This document shows positions 1-7,812 of a stretch of DNA of 39,579 nt, one piece after another. The notes beneath the pieces are model-generated. The model worked only from the letters and a program-made list of their open reading frames with translations, did not search any database and was not told where the DNA came from. How positions within the stretch are numbered: position 1 is the first letter of the stretch; every line of letters starts with the position of its first letter. Position numbers and translations under genes: made by a program. The DNA lies in the NCBI GenBank assembly GCA_018262475.1, contig JAGSYW010000005.1:1-39579 (forward strand), read 5' to 3'. Origin of the DNA: Burkholderiaceae bacterium (GTDB lineage Bacteria; Pseudomonadota; Gammaproteobacteria; Burkholderiales; Burkholderiaceae_D).

Positions 1-1
1 G

Positions 2-409
2 CCCGGCATCACCGCCGCGCTGGCGGCCGCTTCGGCCATTGCCCGCCCGCTGACCAAGCGCGGCGTGGCGCGCAGCGTGGCATTTTTCACTTCCAGCACT
101 GCGCCGGATCAGCCGGAGCAGGCCAGCGTTCCTGATTGCGACACGCTGGTACAGTACATGGGCGGGCGCGAAGCGGCACTGACCGCGAAGCGGCTGCTGG
201 CGCAAGGACGCAAGCCAGGCACGCCGGTGGTAGTGGTCGAAAACGCCAGCCTGCCCGGACAGCGCCTGTGGCACACCACGCTGGCGGCGCTGCTGCACGG
301 CTTGCCCGATGCGGATGGCCCGGTGCTGGTGATGGTTGGTGAAGCGCTGGCGGCGCGGCAATCCGCGACTAACTTCAATGTAGAACGTTTGCTCGCCGCC
401 GAAGGATAG
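2..409 (+). CDS. cobA: Uroporphyrinogen-III C-methyltransferase, 3' part (SUMT)
   Basis: The reading frame is open from base 2 and enters the window inside the gene. It starts with a PGITAALAAAS segment and continues through GVARSVAFFT and a C-terminal VLVMVGEAL strand, ending at TAG 407-409. These are landmarks of the SUMT/CysG-C methyltransferase family, which methylates uroporphyrinogen III at C2 and C7 with SAM to give precorrin-2 for siroheme. About 135 residues are visible, so roughly half of the usual length lies upstream. In many Burkholderiales this gene closes the cysI-cysH-cysD-cysN assimilation cluster, which would then lie just left of the window (inference). The symbol could equally be cysG-like; an N-terminal CysG domain cannot be seen or excluded. 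Confidence 0.88.
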   Translation, partial: PGITAALAAASAIARPLTKRGVARSVAFFTSSTAPDQPEQASVPDCDTLVQYMGGREAALTAKRLLAQGRKPGTPVVVVENASLPGQRLWHTTLAALLHGLPDADGPVLVMVGEALAARQSATNFNVERLLAAEG

Positions 410-553
410 CGTTCTCCCGGCGCAAGCTGGAATCCAGTGCCGTTGGCGCGGCCTTCATTCTGGCCTGCGCTAGAGCGGCGACTGTGGCCGCAACCCGTTC
501 AACCTCGCGTTGCGGCGTGACCAATCAGCGGCATTCGTGGCGCACAAGCCCGG

Positions 554-850
554 CTACGCGGGCTGCCACATCTGCTCGAAAATTTCAGGCTTGCAAGGGA
601 CCATTTCCCCGCTGGCATGGGTAATGATGTAGTCGCCAGCAGTGACCGGCATCAGGCCGTCAGCGGTTTCAACCGCATGAACCAGCGTGACCAGAGGGCC
701 GCCAATGCTGGCCTCCCAAGCGTCGTAGATAATGGAATCTTGCCCGACCGTGCCTTCGGGAGTGATCAGAATTCTGATCACTTCGGGATGATCGCCTTCC
801 TTGAACCACTGGACAGCTTCGACAACTTCAGTTTGGTTTTTATATTTCAT
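554..850 (-). CDS. Small phage-like hypothetical protein
   Basis: This 98-residue protein has an acidic C-terminal half with the pattern VTAGDYIITHASGEMVPCKPEIFEQMW. It resembles short proteins common in tailed phages and prophages that end in 'PGDYII..GE.YPCKPDIFE' (recalled family likeness, function unknown). No convincing Shine-Dalgarno sequence precedes the ATG at 850. The start lies inside the 3' end of the upstream minus-strand ORF (840-1046), so translation may be coupled. It lies just downstream of cobA on the opposite strand, at the start of an accessory stretch. A hairpin (AGCCCG...CGGGCT) overlaps its stop region near 548-565. Confidence 0.62.
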   Translation of the reverse strand: MKYKNQTEVVEAVQWFKEGDHPEVIRILITPEGTVGQDSIIYDAWEASIGGPLVTLVHAVETADGLMPVTAGDYIITHASGEMVPCKPEIFEQMWQPA

Positions 851-1046
851 TGATTAACCATTCAATTCTCAATTGGCGTATACGCCATATTACAGAAAAT
901 ATTTTCGCAATGTAGTGATCAACATCATCCGCAGAGCCTTGGGGCGAGCCCAGGTCGGGAAACCCTTCATTTTCTGCTACATCTTGCAGCAAAGCAGCTT
1001 TTCTCGCCCATCCGTATCCGATCCCCGTAACGCCAATGTCCTTCAC
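840..1046 (-). CDS. Possible small ORF upstream of the phage-like gene
   Basis: This 68-codon ORF starts with GTG at 1046 and overlaps the ATG of the next gene (850) by 11 bases, a layout typical of coupled small phage genes. The N-terminal half (ARKAALLQDVAENEGF, then DLGSPQGSADD) has normal protein composition, while the C-terminus is rich in W, I and R. I see no clear ribosome-binding site, and I do not recognise a family. It could be a chance ORF; the overlap is the main argument for it. Confidence 0.35.
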   Translation of the reverse strand: MKDIGVTGIGYGWARKAALLQDVAENEGFPDLGSPQGSADDVDHYIAKIFSVIWRIRQLRIEWLINEI

Positions 1047-1233
1047 CTGCAGGTAACTGCCGCATCAAGGACTCTTGCGCGGTGGATAACCATGTTTTGT
1101 GCCGAAAATGCAGCAATTTCACAAAAATCTGGCAAATTGTGCCGGATTCATTACTGAGTCAGCATAAAATTATTGTGGTTTGTGATATTTAGGTATTTAT
1201 TCATAGCCCCTGTGTTACATGAACGGGGAATCG

Positions 1234-1305
1234 ATGTTGGTTTTAGGCCGCCATCAACCTGAGCAGACACTTGTTCAGCTTAAACTTCTACTAATCGATG
1301 CATAA
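1234..1305 (+). CDS. Possible short upstream ORF (leader peptide)
   Basis: A 23-codon ORF starts with ATG at 1234 behind a GGGGAA stretch at suitable distance. It reads MLVLGRHQPEQ..., and its stop codon (1303-1305) lies between the two candidate ATGs of the lipoprotein gene (1298 and 1310). Those ATGs lack a ribosome-binding site of their own, so coupled translation is conceivable. The MLVL start recalls CsrA, but nothing after it fits CsrA. This is speculative. Confidence 0.2.
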   Translation: MLVLGRHQPEQTLVQLKLLLIDA

Positions 1306-1774
1306 AATCATGAAAATCGTTTCCCTCCTTGTATTATCAATATCTCTGTTCGTCTCTGGGTGTGCATCTGTAAGCATGGCGTCAAAAGAAGATTCAGCCA
1401 AAGCAAAAGAATTTAAACAACCTAGCCCTAGCAAGGCGGGGGTTTACATTTACAGAAACAGTTTCGTCGGAAAAGCACTCAAAAAAGATATTTTTATTGA
1501 CGGGAAGTGTGTTGGTGAAAGTGCGCCAGATGTATTTTTCTACGCAGAAGTTGATGGAGGGAAAAAACATAAAATTGACACAGAATCTGAATTCTCCCCA
1601 AATTCGCTCGAATTAATGTTTGAAACTGGAAAAAATTACTTCATTCGTCAATTTATTAAGATGGGCGTATTTGTTGGCGGTGCGGACTTGGAACAAGTTA
1701 CCGAGGAACAAGGGAAAATCGATGTGTCGCGGCTTGAAATGGCCAAGACTGGCAACTGTAGCGCCTCAAAATAG
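1298..1774 (+). CDS. DUF2846-type lipoprotein
   Basis: The 158-residue protein has a lipoprotein signal peptide: a lysine-containing start, a hydrophobic stretch LVLSISLFV, and a lipobox ending in SGC, so the mature protein would start at Cys22. The body carries VYIYRNSFVGKALKKDIFIDGKCVGES and later FFYAEVDGGKKHKI and GKNYFIRQF. This matches the DUF2846 pattern of small surface lipoproteins with a beta-rich domain; no biochemical role is known. A second ATG at 1310 would give a shorter, equally good signal peptide. Neither ATG has a clear Shine-Dalgarno. The gene is visibly A+T-richer than the surrounding core genes, which suggests acquired DNA. Confidence 0.75.
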   Translation: MHKIMKIVSLLVLSISLFVSGCASVSMASKEDSAKAKEFKQPSPSKAGVYIYRNSFVGKALKKDIFIDGKCVGESAPDVFFYAEVDGGKKHKIDTESEFSPNSLELMFETGKNYFIRQFIKMGVFVGGADLEQVTEEQGKIDVSRLEMAKTGNCSASK

Positions 1775-2158
1775 CATTTAATTTAACCCTACGTTGACGG
1801 TACCTTTACCGACTATCTGGTCCGACTGTTGATGTAAGGGTTAAACGTCCAATGCGATTTCCCACTTACCGGATTTGTGATGTTCATGGAACCAAGAAAT
1901 ACAAGGCCTAGTCGAAAGACTAGGCCTTGTATTTCTTTATGATTGCGTAGCAACATCGCCCCCAGTAGAACGTATCGCCAGAAAGGTGTATCGTACGCGG
2001 GCGCAACTTGGGTTGACGTCTTTTACTACATCGGGGGCTTCTATAATCCCAAAAGCAGACATTCAACGCTGGGGTACGTCAGCCCAATAAGGTTCGAGGA
2101 CGCGAAACGTGCTTAGATTCGTGTCTTCGAACTGGCAGCAGTCCACCACGTAAATCCT
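1775..2158. other. Gene-free stretch between convergent genes
   Basis: Apart from the perfect palindrome at 1894-1937 I see no gene here. A TTGACG (2013) and a TATAAT (2042) occur, but 23 bp apart, too far for a normal sigma-70 promoter. No credible ORF follows on the plus strand. Confidence 0.5.
1894..1937. terminator. Perfect 20-bp inverted repeat with GAAA loop
   Basis: Arms at 1894-1913 and 1918-1937 are perfectly complementary over 20 bp, with a GAAA tetraloop. The outer part of the stem is A/T-rich (AAGAAATA...TATTTCTT), so both strands have a T-rich 3' side, which fits a bidirectional factor-independent terminator. It lies about 120 bp after the lipoprotein stop and 220 bp from the end of the convergent minus-strand operon. 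The stem is unusually long for a terminator, so it could also be a mobile-element remnant. Confidence 0.6.
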
Positions 2159-2989
2159 CTACCGCTTGCCTGTGATCCGACGACGTATGTCGTCAGGAAG
2201 AGAATCCGGATTGATGCGCGATCTCCCGCCATAGTATTTGGCCATGATCTGGATGAAGGTCCCGTCGCGCTTGATCCGGGCCAAACCATCGGCAAACTGC
2301 CGGATGTAGACTCCATTCGGATCACGCGTACGTGAACATACGAAGGACACGTCGCCACGATTGAAGCTGGCCGTGTGATCAAAATTCTCCGCCTCACCAC
2401 CAAACACGCTGCGCATGTAGTGATAGCCAGTAAGATCGACGGTCGCCCACAAATCTATCCGCCCGGCTTGCAGTTGCCTAGAGAGGCCCTCGTGAGTCGT
2501 GTTTCCATGCAAGCGAAGATTCCCTGTTCGTTGCAGATAACCCATGATCCCGCTCGAACTCAGCGCTCCGATGTGCAGTTCTCGTAGGTCCGAGAGGTGA
2601 GAATATTTGAGTCCGTTGGGAAAGCGACGCTTATCGTAGAGAAAGGTCTGACTGACAAATAGGATCAGGCTGCCCACAGAGACTTCACTGGCCACAGCGG
2701 GGTCATCGAACAAGACCCGACCGCCAACGGCACACGATACCTTTCCTTCGGCGACATATTTGATCATCCGTGCTGGGGGGAGAAAACGCACATCGACCTC
2801 GGTACCCATCGCGCGAAATGCCGCGACGACAATATCTCCGGCAACACCCTTGTCGCTGCCCGCCTGATAGATCGGTGGATAATCGAACATGGCGACGTCT
2901 ACAGTCCCGAAAGCGAAGGCTGTCGGCCCAACCATCGCTGCAACAACCACGACAGACCAGCGATACAGTATCCTTAGCGCTGCTGCCAT
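2159..2989 (-). CDS. Periplasmic solute-binding protein, family 3 (SBP_bac_3)
   Basis: This 276-residue protein has an N-terminal signal peptide (RILYRW followed by a hydrophobic core and an AFA cleavage region). The body has the features of a family 3 extracellular solute-binding protein: an early YPPIYQAGSDKGVAGDIV segment, AFRAMGTEV, LPPARMIKYVAEGKV, and a late IKRDGTFIQIMAKYYG helix that closes the lobe. The family binds amino acids and other small polar ligands; the ligand here is unknown. No ABC permease or ATPase is nearby. Its ATG overlaps the stop of the upstream GGDEF/EAL gene in a TAATG junction, with a GGGGAGAGGG ribosome-binding region before it. Co-translation suggests it feeds a sensory signal to that protein rather than a transporter (inference). 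Confidence 0.82.
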   Translation of the reverse strand: MAAALRILYRWSVVVVAAMVGPTAFAFGTVDVAMFDYPPIYQAGSDKGVAGDIVVAAFRAMGTEVDVRFLPPARMIKYVAEGKVSCAVGGRVLFDDPAVASEVSVGSLILFVSQTFLYDKRRFPNGLKYSHLSDLRELHIGALSSSGIMGYLQRTGNLRLHGNTTHEGLSRQLQAGRIDLWATVDLTGYHYMRSVFGGEAENFDHTASFNRGDVSFVCSRTRDPNGVYIRQFADGLARIKRDGTFIQIMAKYYGGRSRINPDSLPDDIRRRITGKR

Positions 2990-5391
2990 TACCCTCTCCC
3001 CGGTTCTGTCCCAATTGATGCAGATACCTGCTTTACAAATGTTTCGAATTCATGGAGTGGCAAAGGTCGGCTGAACAAATAACCCTGATAAGCATGGCAA
3101 CCAAGCTGTGTGAGATAGTTTCTTTGCGCCTCGGTTTCCACCCCCTCAGCGATAACCCCAAGCCCCAAACTTTCGGCTAGGATAACGATCATTTTTGCAA
3201 TAGCCGCATCATTCGGATCAATCAGGATGTCTCTGATAAAACTCTGGTCGATTTTTAGTTGATCAAGCGGCAAGCGTTTCAGATACGAAAGTGACGAATA
3301 GCCAGTACCAAAGTCATCCAGCAAGAACCCCACGCCCTTTGCTTTCAAGGCGGTCATCTTGCCGATGGTGTCTTCAACATTATTCACCAACGAACTTTCG
3401 GTCAATTCCAACTTGAGACGCTGGGGTGGGGCTCCACTGAGTTCAAGTGCTTTTAGCACCTGGTCGACAAAATTCTCATGGTTTAATTGATGGGCGCTGA
3501 TATTCACCGCCACCGTGAAATGCGACATATCCGGTTGTCTAGCCCACTCGGCCAATTGCTGGCAGGCTGTCTTCAATACCCATTGACCGACCGAAAAAAT
3601 AAGTCCGGTCTCCTCCATCACAGGAATGAACTCACCGGGGGATACCAGTCCGCGCTCAGGGTGTTGCCAGCGCAGCAGAACCTCAACTCCTGTCATTTGG
3701 CTACCGGCCAATTGCACCTGATAGTGAAGCACGAATTGTTGCTTCTGGACAGCCTCACGCAGTTCGTTTTGCAGAGAAACTCGTTTTAACACCTCACGAG
3801 CCATATCCGGATCAAAGAATAGTAGGCTGTTGCGTCCCACATCCTTGGCCTTATACATGGCCAGATCCGCTTGTTTAAGAAGGGTATCAATCTCGGTCTG
3901 CTGCCCCAGAAAAAGGCTTGCACCTATGCTCGAAGTGATGCTGTATGAAGTCTCCTTAAGGTCATAGGGGGTGTTAAGCGCAGCGATGATTTTCTCACAG
4001 ACCAATTCAATTCTGGAGGCAGCCTCGCTCTGGCTTTCACTCAAGCTTGCCAGCACCACAACAAACTCATCGCCCCCGAGTCGGGCCACCGTATCTTCTT
4101 TACGCACGCATTGGGTCAAACGCAGGGCGACCTGAATCAGCAGGAGATCTCCCTTGTCGTGGCCGAGAGTATCGTTGAGGGTCTTGAAGTAGTCCAGATC
4201 GATAAGTAGCAAGGCACCGTAACTACCGCTCCGCTGGCTGCTGGCCATGGCTTGCTTGAGGCGATCTTGCAGTAGAACCCGATTCGGCAGGCCGGTCAAC
4301 TGGTCAAAGAAAGCTAAATGGTTGATCTTTTCTTCGGCCTGCTTGCGCTCGGTAATATCATCTATAACCCAAATATTACCCGCCTGTGGAGATGTTCGAT
4401 CAAGTGAGCTTGCATGCAACAATGCTGAAAAAGTACTGCCGTCCTGGCGCTTCATTTGAAGCTCTTTTTCAAACCAGGCCACACCTGTTGTAATCGCTTC
4501 ATCCCCCAAACGGCTCACTTCAACATAATTGGCATCTGCAAAAAAGAGAACGCTTATCGGAAGCCCTTGCATTTCCCCTGTGGAATAGCCAAAAATTAGC
4601 TCGGCATGTCGATTGGCCACTAGGATCCTTCTTTCACGTACGAAAAGAACACCGACCCGAATATTATTCAGAATAGCCTGTTGTTCTGAAAATGATGCCA
4701 GCAGATTGCCACGCATCTGATCCAGTTGACGAGCCAATTGGCCAATCTCGTCTGGCTGAGTCCAGTTGATGGACTGCTCTAGGTTTCCATTGGCGATCTG
4801 GTCAGAAAAAGCGGTCAGGCGTGTGAGTGGATTTAGAACGCGAAGGCGTATGGCAATTAGGAGCAGCACGAGAGCAAGGACGAACTGGCCGAGCAATACC
4901 TGAACATAAGCGCGATGATCCTGTTCAAGTTCCCGCCGTCTCAGCCCGTCGTCCATCTCCAGTTCAACAAAACCCAGCAAGACGCCACCCCGTACCAACT
5001 CACTTCGCGCCACTCGTGACATCCCGATCCGCCGTTCCGGGCGCTCAATGCCGAGAAGAGAAGTCTGATCTTGATCTAGGATCGCTATACGGACCACTTG
5101 CGGATCGATTAGCGTTGCATCGGAAATCGTTCGGAGCATTTCCTTATCAAAATTCCATACCGGATCGACAAGGCTCTTGGTGAGAAGAGTCATCTTGTCA
5201 TCGATATTGGCGCTCACTTCCTTGCTCATCAGTTCCTGGCGTAGGCTAGTCAATACCACTCCGCCAATGATTGCAGGAAACAGAAGCCCAGCGCACATGG
5301 CCATCACGATGCCAGAGCTAAGGCTTCTAAACCTTCGCCCCATGGCAAACATGAAAATGCGAGCGAGAATGGGGCGGGCTTGAGGCATCAT
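2989..5391 (-). CDS. Membrane HAMP-PAS-GGDEF-EAL cyclic-di-GMP protein
   Basis: 800 residues. Domains in order: TM1 about 28-50, a periplasmic loop of about 110 residues, TM2 about 163-183, HAMP about 184-235, PAS about 236-350, GGDEF about 355-525, EAL about 540-785. The synthase motif RLGGDEF (439-443) is intact, and an inhibitory RxxD site (430-433) lies five residues before it. The phosphodiesterase domain has EVLLRW instead of EALLRW at 570, but retains LELTES, DDFGTGYSS and AEGVETEAQ, so it may still hydrolyse c-di-GMP. Both activities, or a switch between them, are possible. The periplasmic segment is the natural place for a signal, and the overlapping downstream gene encodes a periplasmic binding protein. 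Start is the first of two adjacent ATGs at 5391; no strong Shine-Dalgarno is seen. Confidence 0.9.
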   Translation of the reverse strand: MMPQARPILARIFMFAMGRRFRSLSSGIVMAMCAGLLFPAIIGGVVLTSLRQELMSKEVSANIDDKMTLLTKSLVDPVWNFDKEMLRTISDATLIDPQVVRIAILDQDQTSLLGIERPERRIGMSRVARSELVRGGVLLGFVELEMDDGLRRRELEQDHRAYVQVLLGQFVLALVLLLIAIRLRVLNPLTRLTAFSDQIANGNLEQSINWTQPDEIGQLARQLDQMRGNLLASFSEQQAILNNIRVGVLFVRERRILVANRHAELIFGYSTGEMQGLPISVLFFADANYVEVSRLGDEAITTGVAWFEKELQMKRQDGSTFSALLHASSLDRTSPQAGNIWVIDDITERKQAEEKINHLAFFDQLTGLPNRVLLQDRLKQAMASSQRSGSYGALLLIDLDYFKTLNDTLGHDKGDLLLIQVALRLTQCVRKEDTVARLGGDEFVVVLASLSESQSEAASRIELVCEKIIAALNTPYDLKETSYSITSSIGASLFLGQQTEIDTLLKQADLAMYKAKDVGRNSLLFFDPDMAREVLKRVSLQNELREAVQKQQFVLHYQVQLAGSQMTGVEVLLRWQHPERGLVSPGEFIPVMEETGLIFSVGQWVLKTACQQLAEWARQPDMSHFTVAVNISAHQLNHENFVDQVLKALELSGAPPQRLKLELTESSLVNNVEDTIGKMTALKAKGVGFLLDDFGTGYSSLSYLKRLPLDQLKIDQSFIRDILIDPNDAAIAKMIVILAESLGLGVIAEGVETEAQRNYLTQLGCHAYQGYLFSRPLPLHEFETFVKQVSASIGTEPGRG

Positions 5392-5683
5392 GGGGTGCCA
5401 GTTGTGAACAATATCCTTCGGGTTAACAACTTACTATATTCATTGTATTGACGTAAAAGGTGCGCACAGTTCTCTTGACAATAGACAAATTTTTGTTTGC
5501 AGATAATCCTCCCCATATATTAAGGTGTGATCACTCCTATCTCCCACGCTCAAAATTCAAGCAGGAATTCAATCACTGTGGGGCAAAATTGTCTGCAAAC
5601 TATAAATCTTCGGTGAACGTCAACACTCGAGGAACTGATGTGCTTGGGCGCCAGGGGCGATTCACTTAGATATAAGTCTGCAG
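5392..5683. other. A+T-rich intergenic region
   Basis: This region separates the DKNYY gene from the start of the c-di-GMP gene. It is visibly A+T-rich near 5400-5530, as expected for the promoter of the minus-strand operon, with a TACAAT-like -10 candidate on the minus strand near 5440-5450. I see no gene in it. Confidence 0.35.
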
Positions 5684-6916
5684 CTATTTCACTTCCCCAT
5701 AACGTTCAAGCATCGAAGCGGAGAAGTATCCCTGCGCGTCTTGCAAAGTACCGTTACCATAAGGACCGCTCAATGTTCCGTGATAGCGCAAGCTGGAACG
5801 AGTCGATACGATGGCGAAGTTCTTGTAATAGAGGTGCGTTAGATTGATGATGTACACTTCACTGACCGAATAGATTTCGTATTTTTGGGTAATGGGATTA
5901 AAGTAAGAGGCAGTCTTACCGGGCAACAAAAAGAATCGGATGTCTTTGGCGCTCAAGGCCTTTTTATTGCCCTCTTGCCAGGGTTCGTAGCGGCCTTGAT
6001 TCTGGTACACGTAGTTTTTGTCCTTCCCCCACCAATAGTAGGTGCCTGCCGCTTGCGGGGCTCTAGTATAGGTAAAACCAGCCTTGTGTCGGTCTTCTTC
6101 AAACTTTTCAGCAGGATCGCAGCGCAGGTTCGGATGACCTTTTAGAGGGCACTCCGGCTTCATGATTTCAAAGCTACGCGGATCGGCCCCTTTGACCACT
6201 TGACCACGAAAATAAACGTGTTTTTTGTCCGCACTGTAAGCCCAATTCAGCTGATGTAATGTTGCATCAATGTCTGGGCGTTCCTTAATTTCATCGAACT
6301 CGATCTCAAAGACGTGACCGCCGCTGACAATTAGCTTTTCGCCAACACGACGCACGTCATTTTGCAACATATTAGCCACAGACTTTCCATGGAAATACAG
6401 ATAATTCTTGTCGCGAGCCCAAGCCGAATCATCAGATGTCTCATCGGTGTCACCTTGGTCGGTGGTTAGCCGCGCGTTAAGTACTTCAAACGAAGCCAGA
6501 TCAGCCCGTTCGATGGGACGCCATTTGTAGAAGATGCGCAAGCCATCAGTGGCATACCTCGGGGCAATACGCCCAGATCGGCTCCATGTGCGTAATTTAT
6601 CCAATTGAATGGCACCAGGCAGGGGCCAGAAATTTCGGTGCTCAAAGATGTTCTCTGTGTTGCGTCTTCCTCGTCCGCTGGAACTGGTAAACGATTCGCG
6701 CACTATCACGTGAAAGTAGGCTTTGTCATCGAGTACTGCAAAATAGGGGCCACGTTCATCGAGGGTACGAGCCTTGCACGACGTTGTACTGTCTGACTTT
6801 GATTTATCACCTTGAAACCATTGCTCAACACATGTGTAGCGCGTTCCTGCTGTGGCTGCCGCGCCATTAATTGCTAGCAAGCAAACCAAAATGAATAAAG
6901 AAATGAACTTCGACAT
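5684..6916 (-). CDS. Secreted DKNYY-repeat protein
   Basis: 410 residues with a clear signal peptide (FISLFILVCLLAINGAAATAG). The mature part contains recurring units of the form D-K-x-x-V/L-Y-x-x-G: DDKAYFHV, DKNYLYFHGK, DKKHVYFRGQ and DKNYVYQNQG, spaced by 40-100 residues. This is the signature of the DKNYY family, secreted or surface proteins of unknown function. Four or more cysteines (CVEQW, SCKAR, PECPL, RCDP) suggest disulfides in the periplasm. The ATG at 6916 follows an AGGAA ribosome-binding site. It stands alone: about 290 bp separate it from the GGDEF/EAL gene and about 340 bp from cbiX. Confidence 0.72.
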   Translation of the reverse strand: MSKFISLFILVCLLAINGAAATAGTRYTCVEQWFQGDKSKSDSTTSCKARTLDERGPYFAVLDDKAYFHVIVRESFTSSSGRGRRNTENIFEHRNFWPLPGAIQLDKLRTWSRSGRIAPRYATDGLRIFYKWRPIERADLASFEVLNARLTTDQGDTDETSDDSAWARDKNYLYFHGKSVANMLQNDVRRVGEKLIVSGGHVFEIEFDEIKERPDIDATLHQLNWAYSADKKHVYFRGQVVKGADPRSFEIMKPECPLKGHPNLRCDPAEKFEEDRHKAGFTYTRAPQAAGTYYWWGKDKNYVYQNQGRYEPWQEGNKKALSAKDIRFFLLPGKTASYFNPITQKYEIYSVSEVYIINLTHLYYKNFAIVSTRSSLRYHGTLSGPYGNGTLQDAQGYFSASMLERYGEVK

Positions 6917-6978
6917 ATGTTCCTAGTTGGCAAACGTTCGCTGGATATTCAACGATTATGTGGATGTGGAGTCAAATA

Positions 6979-7082
6979 CCACCGGCAAAGCCGGTGGCTT
7001 GAGATTGTGAGCGCCTCAAAGGCGCCCATGAAACCGGGAGCCGCCCATGGCGGCTTACCCCATTCCCAGCCTCACTGGTAAG
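6979..7082. mobile_element. Cluster of short hairpins, likely IS200/IS605-type end remnant
   Basis: Three GC-rich hairpins with three-base loops follow one another: CCACCGGC/GCCGGTGG (6979-6997), GCGCCT/AGGCGC (7011-7025) and AGCCGCC/GGCGGCT (7039-7055). A looser repeat CTTACC/GGTAAG (7054-7082) follows. Clusters of small imperfect palindromes preceded by TCAAATA are typical of the single-strand ends bound by Y1 (TnpA) transposases of the IS200/IS605 family, and of the non-autonomous elements derived from them. No tnpA or tnpB reading frame is visible nearby, so this would be a solo end. A REP-like structure is the alternative. Confidence 0.5.
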
Positions 7083-7260
7083 GTGCGTATAGCTCATGAG
7101 GCAATTCCAGTTTGGCGATTGAAAGGGCTTCAAATGCTAATGCATTCTTACCCACAACCTCGTTTACTAAAATTGCACTTCGTTTGTGAATCCAGGGACA
7201 GTAAAAACATGGCCCACAATCGCATTATGGCCACATACTCCCACCAACACCTACACAAAC

Positions 7261-7647
7261 TCACCCAGCCGCAAGCGCCTGGAGGCAATATGCCGCCAGC
7301 GCCGCCTGCACGCCAGCATCGTCGCCCGCCGCACGCACCAGCCGCAAGCGCGTTGCCGGGTGCGCCTGCTGCAACTGTGCCAGCATCGGCGGCAAATCAC
7401 GCAGCACATGACCGGACTGGCCGAGAAACATCGGCACGACCACGATTTCAGCGCACTGCTGCCGCACCAGTTGCTCGACCGCCGTCACCAGATCCGGCCG
7501 CATGAATTCGAGAAAGGCCAGCGCCACATCGGTCTGCGGCAGACGCTGCGCCAGTTGCTGCCGGACACGCTCGAACGGTTCCGCCCAGCCCGGATGGCGC
7601 GCGCCATGCGCGAGCAGAATCATGCCGCATTTTGCTGTCACTCCCAT
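7261..7647 (-). CDS. cbiX: Sirohydrochlorin chelatase, short CbiX/SirB family
   Basis: The chosen start is ATG 7647, preceded by a strong GAGGAG site seven bases upstream. This gives 128 residues, the usual length of the single-domain CbiX. MILLAHGARHPGW carries the first metal-ligand histidine (His14), and PMFLGQSGHVLRDLPP carries the second (His80). The enzyme inserts iron (siroheme) or cobalt into sirohydrochlorin; together with the SUMT at 2-409 it supplies siroheme for sulfite reductase. An in-frame extension to 7701 exists, but it is basic, lacks a ribosome-binding site and is unlike the family. It is divergent from sbp, and the putative sulfur-responsive promoter (7728-7764) lies between them. 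Confidence 0.9.
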   Translation of the reverse strand: MGVTAKCGMILLAHGARHPGWAEPFERVRQQLAQRLPQTDVALAFLEFMRPDLVTAVEQLVRQQCAEIVVVPMFLGQSGHVLRDLPPMLAQLQQAHPATRLRLVRAAGDDAGVQAALAAYCLQALAAG

Positions 7648-7727
7648 GCCGGAACTCCTCTTTTGCGCTCGCTTGCGCCTTGAGCCTGCCGTGTTTATCA
7701 CAGGCTGATGCAGTATGCCACAAGAGC

Positions 7728-7764
7728 ATAAGCAAATGAAAAATGCTTCGTTTCAATTATAAAG
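7728..7764 (+). promoter_or_regulatory. Probable CysB-type operator and promoter of sbp
   Basis: A 12-bp block ATAAGCAAATGA (7728-7739), then TCGTT (7748-7752), then TATAAAG (7758-7764). All three occur at the same relative offsets upstream of the second sbp gene (minus strand 21576-21541). The TATAA element works as a -10 and lies about 49 bp before the sbp ATG; no good -35 is present, as expected for an activator-dependent promoter. Binding by CysB is inferred from gene function and from the cysB gene in this window. Confidence 0.65.
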
Positions 7765-7812
7765 AGCCAGGCCTAGAATCAATTCCACTCTCTCCACGAT
7801 AAGGTAACCATC

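Noticed and set aside
2013-2047. TTGACG/TATAAT promoter
   Set aside because: The 23-bp spacer is too long and no plus-strand gene follows.
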